From contig CAXSAZ010000001.1 of the NCBI GenBank assembly GCA_964235485.1, positions 186,001 to 250,000 of the forward strand: DNA of 64,000 nt. Reading direction: 5' to 3'. The notes below the pieces were generated by a model. That model made no database searches. It worked only from the letters and a program-made list of their open reading frames with translations, and was not told the DNA's origin. The stretch comes from CAHJXG01 sp964235485. GTDB taxonomy: Bacteria; Pseudomonadota; Alphaproteobacteria; Acetobacterales; Acetobacteraceae. The translations under genes were made by a program, and so were the position numbers. This document shows, in pieces, positions 27,021 to 35,244 of the stretch. Position 1 is the stretch's first letter. Every line of letters starts with the position of its first letter.

Positions 27021-27332
27021 ATGAACACGGTGACGCGGGCGCAGTTGGCCGAGACGATCTACGCGCAGGTCGGGTTGTCGCGCAACGACTCGGCGGACCT
27101 GCTTGAAACGGTGTTGGAACGAATGTCGCGGGCGCTGGAGGCTGGCGACTCCGTGAAGATCAGCGGGTTCGGGACGTTCTCGGTTCGGCAGAAAGGCCGT
27201 CGGATCGGCCGCAACCCGAAGACCGGGGTTGAGGTGCCGATCCTGCCGCGCCGCGTGCTGACGTTCCGGCCCAGCCAGGTGCTGAAGGCGCACGTGAACG
27301 GCGCGGCCATCCCGGCGAGCGACGACGTATGA
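27021..27332 (+). CDS. ihfA: Integration host factor alpha subunit
   Basis: 103-residue DNA-bending protein that forms a heterodimer with IhfB. TRAQLAETIYAQVGLSRNDS, VKISGFGTFSVRQKGRRIGRNPKTG and PILPRRVLTFRPSQVLK match IhfA rather than HU. No ribosome-binding site is visible before the ATG. Overlaps the MerR-type gene by ATGA, the standard ihfA-merR pair. IHF could act on the sigma-54 targets of NtrC encoded nearby. Confidence 0.95.
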   Translation: MNTVTRAQLAETIYAQVGLSRNDSADLLETVLERMSRALEAGDSVKISGFGTFSVRQKGRRIGRNPKTGVEVPILPRRVLTFRPSQVLKAHVNGAAIPASDDV

Positions 27333-27877
27333 GCGGCCCCGACGACCTGCCGCCGGAGGAAGGGACGGCGGACGAAGCCGCCCTGGCCGTCCCGGTCGAT
27401 ACGGGCTTGGGCGAGGCGGGCACGGACGACAGCCGGCCGCGGGCCAAAAAGGCGCCCAACGCATTCCGCACCATCAGCGAGGTGGCGGACGAGCTTCACA
27501 TCCCGCAGCACGTCCTCCGGTTCTGGGAAACCAAGTTCCCGCAGATCAAACCGCTCAAGCGCGGCGGCGGGCGGCGCTATTACCGTCCCGACGACATCCT
27601 GCTGCTGCGCCGCATCTCCGATTTGCTGTATATCCAGGGTTACACGATCAAGGGCGTGCAGCGCCTGTTAAGGGAAGGTGGGGGCCAATTGTCAGACAAC
27701 ATTCCGCCGGCGACCGCCGCCGAGCGCGCCGCCGCCGAGGCCGAACGGGCCGGCGTCGCCACGCCGGAGCCGCTTGAGCCGGCTCCCAGCCCCGACACGG
27801 ACGAGGTCGCCCGGCTTCGTGCGCTGTTGCGGCACAGCCTTGACGAGCTGACGGCGCTCCGGGCCATGCTGGATTGA
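27329..27877 (+). CDS. MerR-family transcriptional regulator
   Basis: 182 residues. An unusual N-terminal tail of about 45 residues rich in Asp, Glu and Ala precedes the MerR winged helix (FRTISEVADELHIPQHVLRF, WETKFPQIKPLKRGGGRRYY, RPDDILLLRRISDLLYIQGY). A Pro/Ala/Glu-rich linker and a short C-terminal helix follow; no effector-binding cysteines are seen. It is always found after ihfA in alphaproteobacteria, but its regulon is not known to me. Confidence 0.9.
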   Translation: MSGPDDLPPEEGTADEAALAVPVDTGLGEAGTDDSRPRAKKAPNAFRTISEVADELHIPQHVLRFWETKFPQIKPLKRGGGRRYYRPDDILLLRRISDLLYIQGYTIKGVQRLLREGGGQLSDNIPPATAAERAAAEAERAGVATPEPLEPAPSPDTDEVARLRALLRHSLDELTALRAMLD

Positions 27878-27900
27878 TGCACAAGCCCAGGATTCGGTTG

Positions 27901-27927
27901 TGCCGCGCCGTTGCGGCCTGCGCGGCA
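27901..27927 (+). terminator. Hairpin after the ihfA-merR unit
   Basis: Perfect 8-bp inverted repeat TGCCGCGC / GCGCGGCA (27901-27908 and 27920-27927) with an 11-base loop, 23 bp after the MerR gene stop. No U-run follows, so it is a weak terminator candidate; it also overlaps the -35 of the tRNA-Pro promoter. Confidence 0.4.
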
Positions 27928-27939
27928 CCCTGCTAGACG
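27911..27939 (+). promoter_or_regulatory. Putative tRNA-Pro promoter, TTGCGG-17-TAGACG
   Basis: TTGCGG (27911-27916) is 17 bases from TAGACG (27934-27939), with CTGC before the -10 exactly as at rpmF. Predicted start near 27946, 4 bases before the mature tRNA. Confidence 0.45.
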
Positions 27940-27949
27940 GAGGACGTGT

Positions 27950-28026
27950 CGGAGCGTAGCGCAGCCTGGTAGCGCATCAGTCTGGGGGACTGGGGGTCGT
28001 GGGTTCGAATCCCGCCGCTCCGACCA
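27950..28026 (+). tRNA. tRNA-Pro(GGG)
   Basis: 77-nt cloverleaf: acceptor CGGAGCG/CGCTCCG, D arm GCGC-AGCCTGGTA-GCGC, anticodon stem TCAGT/ACTGG around CTGGGGG with anticodon GGG, T loop GGTTCGAAT, discriminator A and encoded CCA (28024-28026). It reads CCC and CCU codons. Confidence 0.95.
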
Positions 28027-28052
28027 CATCGCTCCCAAGCATCATCGAAGCA

Positions 28053-29186
28053 TCAGGCCGGAAGCAGCACCGTCGCCACCGCCTGCGCCGCGATGCCCTC
28101 GCCCCGTCCGGCGAAGCCCAGCCGTTCCGTCGTTGTCGCCTTCACGGAAACAAGGCCGGGTCCAACGCCCAGCAGTTCAGACAGCCGGGCCTGCATCGCC
28201 GCGGCGTGGGGCGTGATCTTGGGCTGCTCGCAGATCAGCGTCACGTCGGCATTGGCCAACCGCCCGCCCCGCGCCGCGATCCGCCCGGCGGCGTGCAGAA
28301 GGAAACGGGCGCTGTCGGCATCCTTCCATGGCGCCTCGCTCGGCGGGAAATGGCGGCCGATGTCGCCCTCCGCCAAGGCGCCGTAGATCGCGTCGCACAG
28401 CGCATGGATGCCCACATCCGCGTCGGAATGCCCGGCCAACCCCAGCGCGTGCGGCACCGCGACACCGCACAGCACCAAACTGCGGCCCGCCGCGAGCGCG
28501 TGCACGTCGAAGCCGGTTCCGACCCGCGGCAGCATCGCCGGCGCCAACGCCCGTTCGAGCCGCATGAGGTCCTCCGGATAGGTCAGCTTGATGTTGTCCT
28601 CGGCGCCGGGCACGAGGTCCACGGCGAGGCCCGCACCTTCCAGCAGCGCGGCGTCGTCTGTGACGCCGGACGCGGCGCTCTCGCGGTGCAAGCGGAGCAG
28701 GGTGGGGTAGTGAAAAGCTTGCGGGGTTTGCGCGCGGAACAGGCCGGCCCGCTCCACGGTGGCCTCGACCCGGCCGCCCGCGGCGCGTTTCAGCGTGTCG
28801 GCGACCGGCAGGGCCGGGATGGCGCCCGGCACCCGGGCGAGCGCGGCGAGCAGGGCCGGGACCACATGCCCGGGCACGCAAGGGCGCGCGGCGTCGTGGA
28901 CCAGGACAACCTCCGGCGCAAGCGGCGCCAAGGCCTCAAGCCCGGCGCGCACGCTGTCCTGCCGTGCGGCGCCGCCCGGCACCGCCGGCAGGCAGCCGAG
29001 GCCGGCCAGCGCCGGGCCGAGCAGCGCCGGGTCCCCGACCGGCTGCAGGTGCGCCACATGGGGCAGCAGGCTTTCCGCCGCCCAGCGCACGACGGGCTTG
29101 CCGGCGAGGGCGGCGTATTGCTTCGGCTGGCCAGTCCCGAACCAGGTGCCCGAGCCGGCGGCGACGAGGATGGCAGCGACGCGCAT
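28053..29186 (-). CDS. ispDF: Bifunctional IspD/IspF isoprenoid enzyme
   Basis: Two non-consecutive steps of the MEP pathway in one chain: IspD (MEP cytidylyltransferase, about residues 1-220; ILVAAGSGTWFGTGQPKQY, VLVHDAARPCV) and IspF (MEcPP synthase, about 222-377; GTGFDVHAL and GHSDADVGIHALCDA, with the metal-binding Asp and His). 377 residues from ATG 29186; an ATG at 29198 would add MGRA. IspE must be elsewhere. Divergent from dusB. Confidence 0.95.
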   Translation of the reverse strand: MRVAAILVAAGSGTWFGTGQPKQYAALAGKPVVRWAAESLLPHVAHLQPVGDPALLGPALAGLGCLPAVPGGAARQDSVRAGLEALAPLAPEVVLVHDAARPCVPGHVVPALLAALARVPGAIPALPVADTLKRAAGGRVEATVERAGLFRAQTPQAFHYPTLLRLHRESAASGVTDDAALLEGAGLAVDLVPGAEDNIKLTYPEDLMRLERALAPAMLPRVGTGFDVHALAAGRSLVLCGVAVPHALGLAGHSDADVGIHALCDAIYGALAEGDIGRHFPPSEAPWKDADSARFLLHAAGRIAARGGRLANADVTLICEQPKITPHAAAMQARLSELLGVGPGLVSVKATTTERLGFAGRGEGIAAQAVATVLLPA

Positions 29187-29262
29187 GGCGCGACCCAATG
29201 CCGGCCAGCCGTCACGGCGTCAACCCGTGCAGCCAACGTGGCCAACTTGCTGCGGTCAGTGA

Positions 29263-29291
29263 TTGCGTCAAGCGCGGCCCGGCATTAGTTT
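29263..29291 (+). promoter_or_regulatory. Possible dusB-ntrBC promoter, TTGCGT-17-TAGTTT
   Basis: TTGCGT (29263-29268) is 17 bases from TAGTTT (29286-29291). The start would fall about 3 bases before the dusB ATG (29301), which has no Shine-Dalgarno sequence. Either the mRNA is almost leaderless or the real promoter is further upstream. Confidence 0.4.
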
Positions 29292-29300
29292 GCCCAAATC

Positions 29301-30356
29301 ATGGGCAACCCAAATACCACAGGCCTGATCGGCCCTATCACTCTGGGGTCAGGGCGCCATACCGTAACGCTCGACCTGCCGGTTATCCTGGCGCCGATGT
29401 CGGGGGTCACGGACCTGCCATTCCGGCGCCTGGCAAAGCGGCATGGCGCGGGCCTCGTCGTGTCCGAGATGATCGCGTCCTGGGCCATGGTGCGGGAAAA
29501 CCGCGTCACCTTGCGGATGGCCGAAGTTGACGGCTGCGGCGGACCCAGTGCGGTCCAGCTCGCCGGCTGCGACCCGGCCGCCATGGCGGAAGCGGCGCGC
29601 ATCGCGGTCGGCCACGGCGCCGACCTGATCGACATCAACTTCGGTTGCCCGGTGAAAAAGGTCGCGGTCGGCCAAGCGGCCGGGTCCGCGCTGATGCGCG
29701 ACGAGTCCGGGGCCGCCCGCATCCTGGAAGCGACGGTGCGGGCCGTGCCGGTGCCGGTCACGCTCAAGATGCGCATGGGCTGGGACCACGCGAGCCTCAA
29801 CGCGCCCAGCCTGGCCCGCATCGCCGAAGCGTCCGGCATCCAGATGGTCACGGTGCACGGGCGCACCCGGCAGCAGTTCTACACGGGCACGGCCGATTGG
29901 CGCTTCGTGGCACAGGTCAAGCAGGCGGTCCGCCTGCCGGTGATCGTCAACGGCGACATCCTGACGGAAGACGACGCGGCGGAGGCGCTGCGCCAGTCCG
30001 GCGCGGACGGCGTGATGATCGGGCGGGGCTGCTACGGCCGGCCCTGGTTCCCGGCGCTCGCCGCGCGGTTCCTCCTGACCGGCCAGCGCCAGGCCGAGCC
30101 GACCTTGGCCGAGCAGAAGGCCACCATGTTGGAGCATTACGACGCCATGCTGCGCCATTTCGGCGAGGACGCGGGCGTGCGGGTCGCCCGCAAGCACCTG
30201 TCCTGGTACTCGCGCGGCTTGTTCGGATCGACCGAGTTCCGCGCGGCAATCAACAAGCTGTCGAGCCGGGCGGCGGTGGAAGTACTGATCGACGCCTTTT
30301 TCGACCCGCTGATCGACCGCAACGCCGCCCGCGGGCCGGAAGTGCTCGCCGCATGA
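29301..30356 (+). CDS. dusB: tRNA-dihydrouridine synthase, DusB/NifR3 type
   Basis: FMN enzyme that reduces uridine to dihydrouridine in tRNA. 351 residues. LAPMSGVTDLPFRRLAKRHG, DINFGCPVKKV with the catalytic Cys, HGRTRQQFYTGTADW and VNGDILTEDDA are typical. It is the first gene of the ntr operon, the arrangement long known as nifR3-ntrBC. Its stop overlaps the ntrB start. Confidence 0.95.
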   Translation: MGNPNTTGLIGPITLGSGRHTVTLDLPVILAPMSGVTDLPFRRLAKRHGAGLVVSEMIASWAMVRENRVTLRMAEVDGCGGPSAVQLAGCDPAAMAEAARIAVGHGADLIDINFGCPVKKVAVGQAAGSALMRDESGAARILEATVRAVPVPVTLKMRMGWDHASLNAPSLARIAEASGIQMVTVHGRTRQQFYTGTADWRFVAQVKQAVRLPVIVNGDILTEDDAAEALRQSGADGVMIGRGCYGRPWFPALAARFLLTGQRQAEPTLAEQKATMLEHYDAMLRHFGEDAGVRVARKHLSWYSRGLFGSTEFRAAINKLSSRAAVEVLIDAFFDPLIDRNAARGPEVLAA

Positions 30357-31519
30357 AGGACGCGCTGACCCGGGAGCGCCCGGCCACGGTGGAGCGGTTG
30401 GCGCTGCCGGCCCCGTCCGGCGACGTGGATGCGCAGGCGCTGCTGAGCGCGCTGCCCGTCCCCGTCGTGCTGCTCGACGCGGCCAACCGCTTCCGCTTCG
30501 CCAACCAGGCCGCCGAGCAGTTCCTCGGCGTGTCGCTGATGCAGTTGCGCCAGATGACGCTGGCCTCCTTGCTGCCGGAGGACAACCCGTTGTTCGCGCT
30601 GCTCGCGCAGGTGCGGCAGCAAGGCTCTACGATCTTCGACCACGACCTGACGCTTGAAGGCCCGCGGCTCCACAAGCGCGGCATCGCGGTGCAGGCGACG
30701 GCGCTGCTGGAGGAGCCGGGTTGCGTGCTGCTGACCTTCCAGGACAGCTCCGCCGCCCGGGCGCTGGACCGCCAGATCCAGTTCCGCGGGGCGGCGCGCA
30801 GCGTCACCGGCATGTCGGCGGTGCTGGCGCACGAGGTCAAGAACCCGCTATCCGGCATCCGCGGCGCGGCGCAACTGCTGGAAGGCAGCGTGGCCGAGGG
30901 CGACCGCGAATTGACGGTGCTGATCCGCGACGAGGCGGACCGCATCCGGGACCTCGTGGACCGTATGGAGATTTTCGGCGAGAAGCCGATCGAGCGCCGC
31001 GCCGTCAACATCCACCGCGTGCTGGAGCACGTGCGGCGCCTCGCCAGCACCGGGTTCGCGGCGCATGTGCGGCTGACGGAGGTATATGACCCCTCGCTGC
31101 CGCCGACCTGGGCCAACCGGGACCAGCTCGTGCAGGTCATGCTCAACCTCGTGAAGAACGCGGCCGAGGCGATCACCGGCGACCCGGCGTTGACCGGGCG
31201 CGGCGCCGGGGAGATCGTGCTGACCACGGCCTACCAGCACGGGATGCGGCTCGCCGTCGCGGGCAGCGACCACCGGCTGCACTTGCCGCTGGTGGTGACG
31301 GTGCGCGACAACGGGCCGGGCATCCCGGAGGACATCCGGTCCCACCTGTTCGAGGCGTTCGTGACCAGCAAGCCCTCCGGCAGCGGCCTGGGCCTGGCTT
31401 TGGTGGCGAAGATCGTCGGCGACCATGGCGGGCTGATCGAGGTGGACAGCCGGCCCGGCCGGACGGAGTTCCGCCTGTTCCTGCCGGTGATCATCGAGGC
31501 CGAGGCGGACGCACCCTGA
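30353..31519 (+). CDS. ntrB: Nitrogen regulation sensor kinase NtrB
   Basis: Cytoplasmic histidine kinase/phosphatase that sets NtrC phosphorylation in response to PII. 388 residues: N-terminal PAS domain (about 25-140, LLSALPVPVVLLDAANRFRF), HisKA with His in SAVLAHEVKNPLSGIRGAAQ, and HATPase with NLVKNAAEAI, VRDNGPGIPED and GSGLGLALVAKI. ATG overlaps the dusB stop (ATGA). Followed 10 bp later by its partner ntrC. Confidence 0.95.
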   Translation: MKDALTRERPATVERLALPAPSGDVDAQALLSALPVPVVLLDAANRFRFANQAAEQFLGVSLMQLRQMTLASLLPEDNPLFALLAQVRQQGSTIFDHDLTLEGPRLHKRGIAVQATALLEEPGCVLLTFQDSSAARALDRQIQFRGAARSVTGMSAVLAHEVKNPLSGIRGAAQLLEGSVAEGDRELTVLIRDEADRIRDLVDRMEIFGEKPIERRAVNIHRVLEHVRRLASTGFAAHVRLTEVYDPSLPPTWANRDQLVQVMLNLVKNAAEAITGDPALTGRGAGEIVLTTAYQHGMRLAVAGSDHRLHLPLVVTVRDNGPGIPEDIRSHLFEAFVTSKPSGSGLGLALVAKIVGDHGGLIEVDSRPGRTEFRLFLPVIIEAEADAP

Positions 31520-31529
31520 AAGAGTCGCG

Positions 31530-32981
31530 ATGACCCCCCCCACAGTTCTTGTGGCCGACGATGATCGGTCGATCCGCACGGTTCTGACCCAGGCGCTGGG
31601 CCGGTCCGGCTACCAGGTGCGCTGCACCGGCAACGCCGCCACGCTTTGGCGCTGGGTGGAGGATGGCGAGGGCGACCTGGTCATCACCGACGTGGTGATG
31701 CCGGACGAGAACGGCCTCGACCTGATCCCGCGCATCAAGCGGGTCCGTCCGGACCTGCGCGTCATCGTGATGAGCGCGCAGTCCACCCTGATGACCGCGG
31801 TGAAGGCGGCGCAGCGCGGGGCGTTCGAGTACCTGCCCAAACCCTTCGACCTCAAGGAACTGCTGGCCGTCGTCGGGCGGGCGCTGCAAGCCCCGGCGCC
31901 GGTTGCGGACACGCCGCCCAGCGAGCCGCGCGACGCGGAAGAGCGCCTGCCGCTGATCGGCCGCAGCGTCGCGATGCAGGAAATCTACCGCAGCATTGCG
32001 CGCCTCACCACGACCGACCTGACCGTCATGGTGAACGGGGAAAGCGGCACGGGCAAGGAACTGGTGGCGCGGGCGCTGCACGACTACGGCCGCCGCCGCA
32101 CCGGGCCGTTCGTCGCCATCAACATGGCCGCCATCCCGCGCGAGCTGATCGAAAGCGAGCTGTTCGGGCATGAGCGCGGCGCCTTCACCGGGGCGATGAA
32201 CCGCGCCCAAGGCCGCTTCGAGCAGGCCGCTGGCGGCACCCTGTTCCTGGACGAGATCGGCGACATGCCGGCGGAGGCGCAGACCCGGCTGTTGCGCGTC
32301 TTGCAGGAAGGCGAGTTCACCACGGTCGGCGGGCGGCAGCCGATCCGCGCCAACGTCCGCATCGTGGCCGCGACCCACCGCGACCTGCGCCAGGCGATCC
32401 GCGCCGGGCAGTTCCGGGAAGACCTGTTCTACCGCCTGAACGTCGTGCCGATCCGCCTGCCGCCGCTGCGCGAGCGGCTGGAAGACATCCCCGTGCTGGC
32501 CCGGCATTTCCTGGAAAAGGCCCGGGACAGCGGCCTGCCCGCGAAGTCTTTGGACCAGTCCGCCATTGAGCGCCTCCGCCAGCACCGCTGGCCCGGCAAC
32601 GTGCGCGAGCTGGAGAACCTCATGCGGCGCCTCGCCGCCCTGTATGCGCAGGAGGTGATCACCGACGAGGTGATCGGCACCGAGCTGCTGGAAAGCGGCA
32701 TCGACGCCGAGCCGGCGCACGGCACTGGCAGCCCCGAGCCGCTGGCGCTCGCGGTGGAGCGGCACATCCGGCAATTCCTGGCCGCGAGCCGCGACGGGAT
32801 GCCGATGCGCGACATCTACGACCAGGTGATCGCCGAGGTGGAGCGCCCGCTGATCCAGATGACGCTCTCGGCAACGCGCGGCAACCAGATCAAGGCGGCT
32901 TCCATGCTGGGCCTCAACCGCAACACGCTGCGCAAGAAGATACGCGACCTGGACATCCCGGTCGTGCGCGGGATCGGCTGA
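31530..32981 (+). CDS. ntrC: Nitrogen regulation response regulator NtrC
   Basis: Sigma-54-dependent activator of nitrogen-scavenging genes. 483 residues: receiver with ADDDRSIRTV and phosphoacceptor Asp in DLVITDVVMPDENG, AAA+ domain with Walker A GESGTGKELVARAL, the sigma-54 contact motif GAFTGA in HERGAFTGAM, Walker B GGTLFLDEIGDMP, and a Fis-type C-terminal helix-turn-helix (NQIKAASMLGLNRNTLRKKI). Complete and apparently functional, in contrast with ntrX below. Confidence 0.96.
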   Translation: MTPPTVLVADDDRSIRTVLTQALGRSGYQVRCTGNAATLWRWVEDGEGDLVITDVVMPDENGLDLIPRIKRVRPDLRVIVMSAQSTLMTAVKAAQRGAFEYLPKPFDLKELLAVVGRALQAPAPVADTPPSEPRDAEERLPLIGRSVAMQEIYRSIARLTTTDLTVMVNGESGTGKELVARALHDYGRRRTGPFVAINMAAIPRELIESELFGHERGAFTGAMNRAQGRFEQAAGGTLFLDEIGDMPAEAQTRLLRVLQEGEFTTVGGRQPIRANVRIVAATHRDLRQAIRAGQFREDLFYRLNVVPIRLPPLRERLEDIPVLARHFLEKARDSGLPAKSLDQSAIERLRQHRWPGNVRELENLMRRLAALYAQEVITDEVIGTELLESGIDAEPAHGTGSPEPLALAVERHIRQFLAASRDGMPMRDIYDQVIAEVERPLIQMTLSATRGNQIKAASMLGLNRNTLRKKIRDLDIPVVRGIG

Positions 32982-32983
32982 GG

Positions 32984-35242
32984 GTGGCTTCGGGCAAACG
33001 CTTGGCGCTCCGGGCGGCGGCGGGGCCGCCGCGCCGGTCGCTGCCGCGGCGGGTGGCGGATGCGCTGCTGGGCAAGATCGTGACCCTGCTGCTGGCGGCG
33101 TTCGCGCTGGCGCTGGGCATCTCGACCTTTGCCATGCTGTCCGGCGGCGTGCCGCTCACGCCCAACCTGATGTTCGCGCTGGTGCTGGCGAACTTGGTCG
33201 TGCTGCTGCTGTTGGGCGCGGTGCTGGCCGGGCGGATCACCCGGATCTGGGTGGAGCAGCGCCGCGGCTCCGCCGGCTCCCGCCTGCATGTCCGGCTGGT
33301 GCTGCTGTTCAGCGTCGTGGCCGTGACGCCTGCCATCGTCGTCGCCGTGTTCGCGACCGCGTTCTTCAACCTGGGCATCCAGTCCTGGTTCAACGACTCG
33401 GTCCGCATCGCGCTGAACGAAGGGCTGGAAGCGTCGCGCGGCTACCTGGACGAGCACCGCAACAACATCCGGGCCGACGCGCTCGGCATGGCCAATGACA
33501 TTGCGCTCGGCATGGCCAATGACATCGCGCGCGATGGGCGGTTCGTAGCAAGCAACCCTTATCTCCTTGGCCAAATCCTGCAAACGCAGACCGTGCTGCG
33601 CGGCTTGACCGAGGCAATCATCTACGACCCAGTGACCGGCTCGGTGTACGCCGGCGTCGGCCCGATGTCGGGCTTTGGCGTGGAGCCGGCGCCGTCCGAA
33701 GCGACGGAGCAGGCCAAGAGCGGCGATGTCGCGGTGCTGGGATCGCCCGACGACAACCAGGTGCGGGCCGTCGTCCAGCTTAACACTAAACCGATAAACC
33801 TGATGCTGCTGATCGGGCGCCCCGTCGATCTGCAGATCCTCGGCCACATGGCGCGGACCGAGCGCGCGGTGGCCGAATACAAGCAGCTCGACGAGAACCG
33901 GTCCGGGCTGCAAGTGACGTTCGCGCTGATCTTCGCCCTGGTCGCGCTTTTGGTGCTGTGCGCCGCCATCCTGATCGGGCTGGTGCTCGCCAACCAGATC
34001 GCGCGTCCGGTCGCGCGGCTGATCCTGGCGGCCGAGCGGGTCAGGGCGGGCGACCTTTCGGTGCGGGTGCCGGAAATCCAGAGCGAGGACGACGTGGCCG
34101 GGCTGTCCCGCGCGTTCAACCGCATGACGGGCCAGCTCGCGTCGCAGCGGACGGAGCTGATGGACGCCTACAGCCAGATCGACGGGCGCCGCCGGTTCAC
34201 CGAGACGGTGCTGGCGGGCGTGTCCGCCGGGGTGATCGGGCTGGACGCCGCGGCCAACGTCGAGCTGCCGAACCGGGCGGCAAGCGAGCTGGTCGGCATG
34301 GACCTGATGGCGGCCATCGGCCTGCCGCTGGGCCACGTGGTGCCGGAGTTCGCGCCGCTCTTGGACCAGGCCGCCGCCCAGCCGGAGCGGGCGCGGACCG
34401 CCGAGGTGCAGATCGGCCCGCCGTCGCGGCGCCGCACGTTGCTGGTGCGGATCGGCGCCGACCTGCATGGCGGGCGGCCGGACGGCTACGTCGTGACGTT
34501 CGATGACATCACCGAGCTGCAATCGGCGCAGCGCAAGGCCGCCTGGGCGGACGTCGCCCGGCGGATCGCGCACGAGATCAAGAACCCGCTGACGCCCATC
34601 CAGCTTTCGGCGGAGCGGCTGAAGCGGCGCTTCACCAAGGAGATCACCTCGGACCCCGAAACCTTCTCGCAATGTGCCGACACCATCGTGCGCCATGTCG
34701 GCGACATCGGCCGCATGGTGGACGAGTTCTCGGCCTTCGCCCGGATGCCGCAACCGGTGCTGCGGCCCGAGGACGCCGGGCGCATCGCGCGGGAAACGCT
34801 GGTCCTGCAGCGCAGCGCCCGGCCGGAGATCGTCTGGTCCACCGACATCCCGGAGCGCGGCCCCATTGCGCTGTGCGACCGCCGGATGGTCGGCCAGGCG
34901 CTGACCAACCTGCTGCAGAACGCGGCCGACGCCGTGGCCATGCGCCCGCGCGGCCCCGGCGAGCCGGCCGGGCGCATCAGCCTGTCCGTCCGCGCGGACG
35001 CCGGCACCGTGGCGATGGAGGTGCGCGACGACGGGGTGGGACTTCCGGACGGGGACCGCGAGCGGCTCACTGAGCCGTATGTCACGCATAAGCCAAAGGG
35101 CACTGGGCTAGGCTTGGCAATCGTGAAGAAGATCATGGAGGACCATGGCGGCAGCCTCGCGCTGGACGACTGCACGGACGGGCCTGGTGCGGTCGCCACG
35201 TTGTCTTTGCCGCTCTTGGTGGCCGAACCAGTGAAAGCTTAG
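32984..35242 (+). CDS. ntrY: Nitrogen/redox sensor kinase NtrY
   Basis: Membrane histidine kinase partner of NtrX. 752 residues, GTG start 2 bp after ntrC. Two N-terminal membrane helices, a third at LVLLFSVVAVTPAIVVAVFA, a periplasmic sensor region (about 125-300), a membrane helix LIFALVALLVLCAAILIGLV, HAMP, PAS, HisKA with His in RRIAHEIKNPLTPIQLSAER, and HATPase (NLLQNAADAV, GTGLGLAIVKKI). The sensor region carries an 8-residue tandem duplication (33479-33526). Confidence 0.94.
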   Translation: MASGKRLALRAAAGPPRRSLPRRVADALLGKIVTLLLAAFALALGISTFAMLSGGVPLTPNLMFALVLANLVVLLLLGAVLAGRITRIWVEQRRGSAGSRLHVRLVLLFSVVAVTPAIVVAVFATAFFNLGIQSWFNDSVRIALNEGLEASRGYLDEHRNNIRADALGMANDIALGMANDIARDGRFVASNPYLLGQILQTQTVLRGLTEAIIYDPVTGSVYAGVGPMSGFGVEPAPSEATEQAKSGDVAVLGSPDDNQVRAVVQLNTKPINLMLLIGRPVDLQILGHMARTERAVAEYKQLDENRSGLQVTFALIFALVALLVLCAAILIGLVLANQIARPVARLILAAERVRAGDLSVRVPEIQSEDDVAGLSRAFNRMTGQLASQRTELMDAYSQIDGRRRFTETVLAGVSAGVIGLDAAANVELPNRAASELVGMDLMAAIGLPLGHVVPEFAPLLDQAAAQPERARTAEVQIGPPSRRRTLLVRIGADLHGGRPDGYVVTFDDITELQSAQRKAAWADVARRIAHEIKNPLTPIQLSAERLKRRFTKEITSDPETFSQCADTIVRHVGDIGRMVDEFSAFARMPQPVLRPEDAGRIARETLVLQRSARPEIVWSTDIPERGPIALCDRRMVGQALTNLLQNAADAVAMRPRGPGEPAGRISLSVRADAGTVAMEVRDDGVGLPDGDRERLTEPYVTHKPKGTGLGLAIVKKIMEDHGGSLALDDCTDGPGAVATLSLPLLVAEPVKA
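33479..33526 (+). repeat. 24-bp in-frame tandem duplication in ntrY
   Basis: Two adjacent 24-bp units (33479-33502 and 33503-33526) differ only at the last base (T or C). They encode ALGMANDI twice in a row in the membrane-proximal part of the periplasmic sensor region. The near-identity, including synonymous positions, points to a recent duplication. Confidence 0.9.
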
Positions 35243-35244
35243 CA

